Origin: Eriocheir sinensis
Taxonomy: Eukaryota; Arthropoda; Malacostraca; Decapoda; Varunidae
Assembly (NCBI RefSeq): GCF_024679095.1
Contig: NC_066512.1
Coordinates: 14,927,538-14,991,537 of the forward strand
Length of the DNA stretch: 64,000 nucleotides
Reading direction: 5' to 3'
The position numbers were made by a program, and so were the translations under genes. Under the pieces are notes generated by a model. It ran no database searches. It saw nothing but the letters and a program-made list of their open reading frames with translations, and had not been told where the DNA came from. The number at the start of each line of letters is the position of its first letter. The first letter of the stretch is position 1. Positions 53,996 through 64,000 of this stretch are shown piece by piece.

Positions 53996-55078
53996 TTTTT
54001 TTTTTTTTTTACAGCTAAGGAGACAGCTCAAGGGCGCAAAGAAAAAAAAAGAAAAAAAGGCCCGCTACTCACTGCTCCCGAACAGAGGTTAAAGGAGTGT
54101 CCAAAATCAGAGGTTAATTTCGGGAGGAGAGGTGTCCTGATACCCTCCTCTTGAAAGAGTTCAAGTCGTAGGCAGGAGGAAATACAGATGAAGGAAGATT
54201 GTTCCAGAGTTTACCAGCGTGAGGATGAAAGAGTGAAGATGCTGGTTAACTCTTCATAAGGGCTTGGACAGTATAGGGATGAGCATGAGTAGAAAGCCGA
54301 GTGCAGCGGGGCCGCGGAGGGGAGGCATGCAGTTAGCAAGTTCAGAAGAGCAGTCAGCGTGGAAATATCGATAGAAGATAGAAAGAGGCAACATTGCGGC
54401 GGAATTTAAGAGGTGAAGACTATCAGTATGAGGAGGAGAGCTGATGAGAACGAGCCTTAGCCTCCTCTGTCCAGAAGAGCTGTGTGAGTGGAGCCCCCCA
54501 CATGAGATGCATACTCCATACGAGGGCGGACAAGGCCCCTGTATGGACAGCAACTGTGCAGGGAGAAGAACTGGCGGAGACGGTACAGAACGCCCAGCCT
54601 CGATGAAGCTGATTTAGTAAGAGATGAGATATGAAGTTTCCAGTTAAGATTTTGAGTTAAGGATAGACCGAGGATGTTTAGTGTTGAGGAAGGTGATAGC
54701 TGGGTGTTGTCAAAGAATAGGGGATAGTTGTTTGGAAGATTGTGTCGAGTGGATAGGTGGAGAAACTGTGTTTTTGAGGCGTTGAAGGACACCAGGTTCT
54801 TCTTGCCCCAATCGGAAATAATAGTAAGGTCTGAGGCTAAGCGTTCTGCAGCCTCCAGCCTTGAGTCGTTAAGTTCCTGAAGGGTGGGTCTTCTATTAAA
54901 AGAAGTTGAATAATGCAGAGTGGAATCATCGGCGTAGGAATGGATAGGACAGTTCGTTTTGGAAAGAAGATCATCAATGAACAACAGAAAAAGAGTGGGA
55001 GATAGGACAGAACCCTGTGGGACACCACTGTTAATAGATTTAGGGGAAGAACAGTGACCGTCTACCACGGCAGAAATG
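53996..55078 (-). mobile_element. LINE family F, inner copy (5'-truncated, nested)
   Basis: Begins on the plus strand with a 15-base T run (poly(A) tail), then the family 3' segment (ACAGCTAAGGAGACAGCTCA), and on the minus strand encodes the RT second half: [27 protein letters not shown], the HSYADDSTLHY catalytic box, KKNLVSFNASKTQFLHLS and LTKSASSRLGVLYRLRQFF. Its 5' end starts at GCATTTCTGCC, directly against the outer copy's endonuclease end. It is a typical 5'-truncated insertion of about 1.08 kb. The RT frame is open to about 54457. Confidence 0.78.
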
Positions 55079-55960
55079 CCTCCATTCCAGAGACAATTAC
55101 CTCTGTGATGCGCTGAGCACACACAGAGGGGTCTCTATCCTGGAAGCAATAATCATTCCACGGGAAATCGGAAAAGTACATCCTCAGGTCGTCCCACCGA
55201 GCTGAAGCAAAATGCCAGAAGCATCGCCTCTTCGGTGGGTCCAGAGGGTGTACAGGAGCGATAGGACAGGATGCAGAAATAAGATTGTGATCGGAGGAGC
55301 CCAACGGAGAGAACAGTTTGACAGAATAAGCAGAAGGGTTTGAGGTAAGGAAGAGGTCTAGAATGTTGGGCCGGTCTCCAAGACGGTCGGAAAAACGTGT
55401 AAGTTGCTGGACCAACTGCTCTAGGTCATTGAGGATAGCAAAGTTGTAGGCTTGTTCACCAGGATGATCAGTGAAAGAGGATGAAAGTGAAAGCTGGTGG
55501 TGAGCATTGAAATCTCCTAGGATGGAGATTTCAGCGAAGGGAGAGTGGGTCAAGATGTGCTCCACTTTAGAGTTCAAATAGTCAAAGAATTTTACATAGT
55601 TAGTAGAGTTAGGTGAGAGATTAACAGCACTGATGTATTTAGTAATAGAATGACAATGAAGTCTTAGCCAGATGGTAGAAAATTCAGAAGAGTCAAGGTT
55701 GTGGGCACGAGACCAAGTGATGTCGTTGCGCACGTAGGCGCAACATCCAGCTTTGGATTGAAATTTAGGATAGAGATAGTAGGAGAGAACAGAGTAGAGA
55801 TTGCTGTCAGTAGCCTCAGAAACCTGTGTTTCGGTAAGGAAGAGAAGGTGAGGTTTAGAGGAGGAGAGATGTTGTTCCACAGAATGAAAATTAGAACGAA
55901 GACCGCGAATGTTGCAGAAATTGAGAAGAAAGAGGTTCGAGGAGTTATCAAGACACCTCT
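55079..55960 (-). pseudogene. Outer F copy: APE/EEP-type endonuclease
   Basis: An open frame from the [20 protein letters not shown] region through [14 protein letters not shown] (catalytic Glu), [23 protein letters not shown] (Asp/Asn pair) and [10 protein letters not shown] (Asp-His) to [12 protein letters not shown], where it meets the inner copy. The domain nicks target DNA for reverse transcription in active LINEs. The remaining element is broken, so the activity would be orphaned. Confidence 0.8.
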
Positions 55961-55996
55961 CGGGTCGGCAGCCAGAAGGGGAGTCCTCAATGCCGT

Positions 55997-56375
55997 TACC
56001 ACCACCACCACCACCACCACACTGCCTTTACCACAACCACCACCACACTGACTTTACCACAACCACCACCACACTGCCTTTACCACAACCACCACCACAA
56101 TGCCGTTACCACAACCACCACCACACTGCCTTTACCACAAACACCACCACCACACTGCCTTTACCACAAACACCACCACCACACTGCCGTTATCACAACC
56201 ATCATTACCACCACACTGCCGTTACCACCACCACCACCACAATACCTTTACCACAACCACCACCACCCCACTACATTGCCGTTACCACAACCATCACCAC
56301 GACCCCCACCACACCGCCTTAGCCACAACCCTCATCACCACCACTACCACCGCCACCAGCACATCATCACCACCA
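55997..56375. repeat. 26-bp minisatellite array, right
   Basis: The same unit core as the left array (ACTGCCTTTACCACAA plus CCACC triplets) in the same orientation, but more variable, with units carrying ATGCCGTTACC and extra CCACCA triplets. Confidence 0.88.
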
Positions 56376-56389
56376 GGCGCACGGAAGGA

Positions 56390-57060
56390 AGATAACAGGT
56401 GGTAAAAGAAGTCATGGTACTGGTGTAGATGAGAAAGGAAGGAAATAGGCAATGGTTAGGGACGTAATGGTAGATGAGGCAATATGGTAGTGGTGGAAGA
56501 GGATAGTAAAGGCAAGGAAAGTCGAGGAAGTAGCAGGTGAGGTGAGGGTACATGAAATACAGGTGTTGCAATCAATCAATGGTCGGTGACGTGATGGTAG
56601 AGAAGACGAGGGTAGGAAAGGAAGGAATGATTGCAAAGGAAGAAAAGGTGATAGAAGAGGCGATGTTAGAAGACAAAGGGATGAAGGCGATGATAGTAGG
56701 GAAAAAAGAGGAGAGAGAAGAAGAAGAGAGGGGAACGGAAGTCAGTACCAGGGAAGATTGTACTGAAGGATGGCAAGGCACAAGAAGTGGAGGGTATAGG
56801 GAGTAATAGTGCTGAGAGAAAAATAAGGGGAGGAGGAGGACAGTAATGGGAAGAGATGATGGAAGAGGAAGCTGGAAGGGAAAATGGAAGATGATGGTAC
56901 TAGGAGCTGGTAGGGCAGAGAAAGTGGAGAGCATGGGGAATGAAAATATGGGAAAGTAGAGGGAGAGAAAGAATGATAAAAGGAGGCAAAAGAGATGGTA
57001 AAGGAAAGGTGGATTAATAGGAGAAAAAGAAGGATTGGAACAGTTGTCATGAATGGTACT
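56390..57060. other. Purine-rich stretch, no gene seen
   Basis: G/A-rich plus strand. Minus-strand Phe/Ser/Leu/Pro frames are low-complexity. Confidence 0.55.
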
Positions 57061-57404
57061 TCATGAGCATAGATGATATGGTGAGAGGACCGTAGAGGGA
57101 GGGAGTGGGTGATAAAGATAGATTTGAGTAGGAAGCACGAGCACAGGTGTCAAACAGCAGGTGTTCTCGTCCCAGGTACACGTGGAGGAAATTTGCTGCT
57201 ATTTCACTTGGTCGGTGAATTTTAAGGTTCTTGCGGCCATAATCCAATCCGGTAGCAGCGATTAGCGTGCTGGGGAGGGGAGGAGATGAGGACGAGGGGT
57301 TGGAGCAGCGTAAAACTAAGTATGATAATTTGATTGGCTGCCTGCGAAGTCTGGAAGGTCTGATTCCCCCGCCATAATCAGGTTGTTGCATATCTAACTT
57401 AAGC

Positions 57405-57880
57405 CTCAGTCACACTGACTACGACCTAATAACGACAACCCGCGACCTGCAGGTAGCGCGACTTGCAGGTCGCGGGAGGTCGCATATGGTCGTGCGTGCG
57501 ATCGACATGTGTCACTGTCCGCCTTACGACCGAAAAGGTCGGCTGGAGTTTTTGGGTGCAGCACCAAAATCCTCCAGCCGACCTCTCAGGTCTCTGACGA
57601 TCGTAGAAAGGTTGCCGTCCGGTGGCCAAATGGACTGCGTCTGGACGACAAACGGTCTGCCACAGGTAGCCAACATATGACCGTTAACTGGTGAACGGCG
57701 ATCGGATGGCGAGCAGACGCCGTCCGTTAGTAGGTGGTCGCTGATACTAGCCGACCACTTGGCATCTGTCATTGGTCGTGGTCGGCTTCTAGCCTCCCAG
57801 CACACGGCGAGTTGTGCGGCGACCGGTGGTAGGTCAAACAGCCCTTGATCGGATATGAGGTACATTCCTGAGCAGTAACG
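57405..57880. repeat. GC-rich palindrome-rich segment, possible MITE
   Basis: Two perfect 13-bp hairpins: CCCGCGACCTGCA/TGCAGGTCGCGGG (57439-57476, 12-base loop) and AGGTCGGCTGGAG/CTCCAGCCGACCT (57536-57584). The loop of the second contains a further inverted pair around GTGC/GCAC. GGTCG and CGACC words recur throughout. The start TTAAGCCTCAGTCACACTGA looks like a DNA-transposon end, but I could not find a matching right end. Confidence 0.55.
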
Positions 57881-58778
57881 TCACGTACCCCTCAGCTCGT
57901 CCAAGTTCCGTCCCGACTCGACCTGCTACACGGGTCAAGCACACGGCCAAATGGGTATGGACCATCTCCGCAGGACATGATGTACACAGCAAAAACAACG
58001 CCCGACCGATACGCCAAACCTCCCGGGACTGTTAGTCAGTTTTCCTGTGTGTGACTCCATTTGCCTAATTGTCTGTTTGTCTCGGCCAATTTGTCGTCGT
58101 CACGATTGCCATGATTAGAAACTCTTGCCCGAAGCGCCGCAGTACATGACATCTCGCTGGTCTAGGCGGCAGAGGTTAATCAAAGGGGAGTCAGGAGCCA
58201 TTTTCCAGGTGTTGATCCGCGTCGAGGGTTATTGTAAGGAAAGCGATTGAGGATTTTAAGAGGGCTGGACAAGGGTTAGAGTATGCTGAGGTGATCATAG
58301 AAGGGGTCAGGCATTTTAGGGACGGGTTGCAAGATGTCAGGGGTTAAGAAGTGTTTCTAGGTTTTATAAGGTTCACGGGCTATAGTTCCTTAGGAGCAAA
58401 GAGTGATATTCTTCAGATGTAATCAGGACCTATTTCGGGCTGTCAAGGGCTTCATAGAGATTCAAGGTCTTTGGGGGAATTTCAAGGTCTCCAGTAATAT
58501 AATGGGATATAATAAAGTGGAGGAGTAGACAAGATAAGTACTCAGGAGGGAGGGAGCGGGAAGTTCAGTATTATCAAAGAGCGCCAGGCCTGGGGGGGAG
58601 GGGAAGGGTGAAGGACTGCCGGGGCGGAGAAACGGCCAGGAAGGAGGAGGGTAGGGACGGTCACCTGCACTCCTCGGGGGAGCAGGACGTTCTAATTGCA
58701 GGCAGTGCAGGACGCGACTTGTAATCAAGCGTCGGTGGCCCTAGAAGATAATTTATTAGGCTAAGTAACTGGTGACTC

Positions 58779-58782
<4 letters not shown>
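57881..58782. other. No gene seen
   Basis: Complex sequence with no recognisable domain. Confidence 0.45.

Positions 58783-58839
<57 letters not shown>
58783..58839. repeat. (GT)n microsatellite
   Basis: 57 bases of GT. Confidence 0.97.
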
Positions 58840-58841
<2 letters not shown>

Positions 58842-58975
58842 CATTAATTGAAGCTTTAAAATTCTCCATTTTAATTTCCTCTTCGTGAGTTCTGTAGCAG
58901 CAACAGGCCCCAATCACTCAGTGGTGCTTAATGTTGCACCTTGATCCGCATTTCTCCTGCGGGAATGAACTAGAA

Positions 58976-59279
58976 CAATGATTGCCAAAATGGGCGGTAC
59001 CGCCCACCTGGCGGGGGTGGAAAGATATGAGGGGGCGGTGAGGATATGGCAGGGTGGCATAAAAAGGAATTCACATTTTTTTTGTTATCCCAAAATCTGA
59101 ATGAAATAATCTATCTAAGTCATAAACGCTAAGGCTAAGTGTTTAATCTTTTTTCAGTTTCCAGCGTACCAAATACCAAGAAAGAGGTACGTGTTCACAT
59201 GTGTATGGGTGGGTGACGGCGCTAGGAAATCGCGTGGAAGCCAAGGGGGCGACAGTCTGCAAAAGTTTGTGAACCACTG
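58976..59279. mobile_element. hAT-like MITE, 304 bp
   Basis: The left end CAATGATTGCCAAAATGGGC and the reverse complement of the right end, CAGTGGTTCACAAACTTTTG, are diverged versions of the widespread hAT terminus CAGTGGTTCTCAAACTTT. The 8-base flanks AACTAGAA and ATCTAAAC agree at 5 of 8 positions and resemble the TCTAGA-like hAT target. Subterminal GGCGGTACCGCC is a perfect palindrome. There is no coding capacity. Confidence 0.68.
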
Positions 59280-59428
59280 ATCTAAACCATTAAACATGTA
59301 AATACGGCGGCCGGGTTGCGGAAGGGCATGTGAGGCCATTGTTGGGGCTTGATGAAAGGACGAGAGAGGTGTTTCTAACAAGGAGGGGGAGGGAGGCTTA
59401 GGAAGAGTAAGGGAGGCCAATGTTGTGG

Positions 59429-59434
<6 letters not shown>

Positions 59435-59480
<46 letters not shown>

Positions 59481-59488
59481 CCATTGTT

Positions 59489-59549
<61 letters not shown>
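59435..59549. repeat. (GA)n / (TC)n inverted pair followed by (CA)n
   Basis: GA at 59435-59477, a 13-base spacer (GAACCATTGTTGT), TC at 59491-59526, then CA to 59549. The GA and TC arms are complementary over about 36 bases. Confidence 0.95.
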
Positions 59550-60154
59550 TAAAAGGACCCGGAATTGGTGAGAGTGTGGAGCCCAGGACGAAATCCAAAA
59601 CACACTTTCCAAAGGTTTGTCCCACAGATGCGCTGAAAAAGAGAAAGTGGAGAAACGAGGAGAAAGAAAAAGAGAAGACACATGCGAATTGGCTCAAACG
59701 CGTAGAAAAGAAACCGAAGACGATAAGGAATAAAAGAAGAAAATGAAATTGGAGGAGAGAGACAGACAGACACAGACACAGACACTAACACATACAGACA
59801 GGAAGACAGAAGGAAAGGGGACAAAACCATGCAGGGTCGAAAGAGGAGGGAAGGAAGGAAGGGAGGCAGCAATGAAGGAAGAAAGGAAGAGAGACCATTA
59901 AGTAAGTGAGACAAAGAGGAAAAGGGGGAAAATTTTGAGAAAATGGGAGTGAAAAGAATGGGTGAGTGGAGGGTCGAGGGTAAACACGGACGTCACTCCT
60001 TCAGCTGATACACCCGGTAATGGTCCCTCGTGCCCCGTGCAGTGAGGCCTTTTTTTTTTATCAAGGGTATAGTAAGAAGAGGAAGTGGGTTAGTGGCGAA
60101 GAAGTATACGCATCCCCCTACTCCACGCTTCTCCGCCCTCTTCTGCGTGAGATG

Positions 60155-60158
<4 letters not shown>
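59550..60158. other. No gene seen
   Basis: Purine-rich from about 59640 to 59990. No recognisable domain. Confidence 0.5.

Positions 60159-62522
<2,364 letters not shown>

Positions 62523-62557
<35 letters not shown>
62523..62557. repeat. (GA)n, right flank of G2
   Basis: GA tract at the truncated 5' end of G2, same motif and strand as the left flank. Confidence 0.93.
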
Positions 62558-62560
<3 letters not shown>

Positions 62561-63030
62561 AGACACAGACGACCAGACACACACATAAACCTAGCTGCAA
62601 ACAGACAAACACCAACAGGTAGCCACTACACTACGACTCAAATTTGAAGTCAGTTTGGGCGGGGTCCGCTCGGGGAGGACGCTGGCCATAGAGGTGCCAA
62701 ATCTTATTTCATGTATTCAGAATATTTGACACACAATTTCAAGTAATACGTGATGGCATATAAGAGAATGGTGTATTGGGGGGTATGCAGCAGCGCTGTG
62801 AAGAGGTTCGGGCCCGACCCAAACTAACTATATTTTGAGTCGGATTATAGCAGAGAGGTAGCTAATGAAAAGAAAAGAAAAAAAAAAGAAAAAAACGCTC
62901 AGTAAGAGGTTGAAAGAAGCCAATGAAATCATCGAAAATAAGAATGACGAGAACAAGAGCAAAAGGAGTTTAGTATTAGTAAAGAATTTGAGCAGCTGTG
63001 CTTTTCCCGCAGTAACAGAAAGCGCACTGT
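62558..63030. other. No gene seen
   Basis: Complex and A-rich sequence without recognisable domains. Confidence 0.45.
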
Positions 63031-63032
63031 GT

Positions 63033-63094
<62 letters not shown>

Positions 63095-63098
63095 GTGG
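63031..63098. repeat. (GT)n, left flank of SINE beta copy 2
   Basis: GT tract with TATG interruptions. Confidence 0.93.
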
Positions 63099-63116
63099 TT
63101 TACGTCTTGGCCTATT

Positions 63117-63436
63117 GCGCCGGTAGGCTTCTTCCCGGTGGATCCTGATGGTCGGTCCAAGGCTTCTTCCCGGTGGGTCCTGATAGTCGGCCCAGCCCGT
63201 TCTGGCGCAGGCGAGTGTTTATAGTGGCGCCATCTTGCATTGGCTCATGCTGCCCTCCCGGAGCTCATCTTTAATCCTAGAATCTAGAGTCCGGGTTGAT
63301 AGGTGGTCTTCTGGACAGCATGTGGGTAGTTTTAAGCCACTCGGCGGCGGGTGAAAAATCCCAGCTTGGTGGCACCGGTCGGGGATTGAACTCGCGTCCT
63401 CCTGAACGCGGGGCCGTCTTGCTATCTGTTCAGCCA

Positions 63437-63439
<3 letters not shown>
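63117..63439 (-). mobile_element. tRNA-derived SINE, family beta, copy 2
   Basis: The minus-strand head GGTGGCTGAACAGATAGCAA (A-box region) is followed by GCGAGTTCAATCCCC (B box). The body shares CTACCCACATGCTG and CAACCCGGACTCTAGA with copy 1. Near its 3' end a 35-base segment beginning GGCTTCTTCCCGGTGG is duplicated in tandem (63126-63195). (GT)n lies on both sides. Confidence 0.75.

Positions 63440-63482
<43 letters not shown>
63440..63482. repeat. (GT)n, right flank of SINE beta copy 2
   Basis: 43 bases of GT starting directly after the SINE head. Confidence 0.95.
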
Positions 63483-63484
<2 letters not shown>

Positions 63485-64000
63485 CCAAAAATTCACCACA
63501 GGACCTCATTAAGCACTGTATTTTCATTACCTTCAGCGTTGGCCACAACACACATTTCGTTTTCATTACCTCGTACTACACGCCGCCACTTGTTCCCTTC
63601 TGCCTGCTCTTTTCCATCACCTCTTTCTGCCTCTGCCTATTTTTGCGTGGACGGAGAAAGAGGGAGAAGGTGAGGATGAGGATAAGGGGAAAGGAATTGA
63701 CCTCCTGTGAAAAATTTTAATATTTTTTATTTTCTTCAATGTTGCTATCCATTGTCCTTTTCAGCTTTTTATATGTATTTTTTGTGTTTTTCCTTTAATT
63801 TCTACTATTTATTTTCCTACTTTTCATTTACACCCTCCTCCAGCCCTTTTTTCCTCTATTACGTAACCCCAAAATAACATGTCTCCTCCATCTCCTACTC
63901 ACTACAAATTTCTACAACCCATCATTTTTTCCTCCCTACACTCCACCATCCTCAGTAAAGGCACCGCCACCACCTGTCACAACCTGGATATGTCTGCCCC
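63483..64000. other. No gene seen
   Basis: T/C-rich sequence to the window end without recognisable domains. Confidence 0.45.

Larger units (their letters stand above)
52966..55996 (-). mobile_element. LINE family F, outer copy (interrupted by an inner copy)
   Basis: Minus-strand. The endonuclease runs from about 55,960 to 55,079 with [16 protein letters not shown] and SSDHNLIS motifs. The element resumes after the inner copy at 53,995 with linker PPAKKPWFNHACSRAV, then RT fingers and early palm (53791-52990: NPQKAYGPDGVHPIVLKN, NYRPIALLSCLCKAFE, YGFRKGRSTGDLL, LDISKAFDRVWH) to RSISAVIDG, where it is cut off by the minisatellite. RT motif C, the C-terminus and the 3' UTR are missing. The 9-mer CAATGCCGT lies at both junctions with the minisatellite. 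Confidence 0.82.

Noticed and set aside
57439..57476. Transcription terminator hairpin
   Set aside because: There is no adjacent gene and no T-run context; in a eukaryotic repeat-rich setting it is more likely part of a palindromic element.

Overview
The window looks like repeat-dense nuclear DNA from a decapod crustacean, possibly a crab. This is inference, based on the very high density of long (GA)n, (CA)n and (GGA)n microsatellites, several CR1-like non-LTR retrotransposon families, tRNA-derived SINEs and small non-autonomous DNA transposons. I see no bacterial gene, operon, CRISPR array, rRNA gene or intact functional tRNA gene. Almost every long open frame is either translated microsatellite or the broken coding region of a retrotransposon.

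Layout. 0-5 kb: decayed CR1-like copy A (minus), split by a roughly 810-bp Harbinger-like element with TAA target duplications. 5-11 kb: microsatellites, a fragment of LINE family F, a tRNA-derived SINE between two (CA)n tracts and an inverted repeat. 11.3-15.9 kb: the longest CR1-like copy (B), with an SGNH/esterase-like ORF1, a huge (GAA/GAT/GGA)n poly-serine tract, an endonuclease and a reverse transcriptase (RT). 16-25 kb: purine-rich, microsatellite-rich DNA with CR1-like fragment E and a small foldback element. 25-29 kb: a GC-rich unknown repeat, a THAP-like exon fragment and a 482-bp hAT-like element with a perfect 8-bp target duplication. 29.8-34.1 kb: CR1-like copy C, interrupted by a second CR1-like family (D). 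36.9-37.0 kb: the best host-gene candidate, a signal-peptide first exon ending in a consensus splice donor. 39.6-40.3 kb: CR1-like fragment H. 43.5-47.5 kb: SINEs, a 1-kb foldback with 387-bp arms and LINE copy F1. 48-52 kb: microsatellites, SINEs and CR1-like copy G1. 52.5-56.4 kb: a 26-bp minisatellite on both sides of a family F LINE that itself contains a second, 5'-truncated F copy. 57-60 kb: a palindrome-rich segment, a 304-bp hAT-like element and a (GA)n/(TC)n hairpin. 60.3-62.5 kb: CR1-like copy G2. 63-64 kb: a SINE between two (GT)n tracts.

The most striking pattern is at the insertion sites. Six elements lie between two tracts of the same microsatellite motif: G1 and G2 in (GA)n, D and H in (GGA)n, one SINE in (CA)n and another in (GT)n. 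This suggests that microsatellites serve as recurrent landing sites, with motif linked to family. No copy seen here looks retrotransposition-competent. I found no multi-gene undescribed system. The unusual content is nested mobile-element architecture, long hairpins and microsatellite-targeted insertion.
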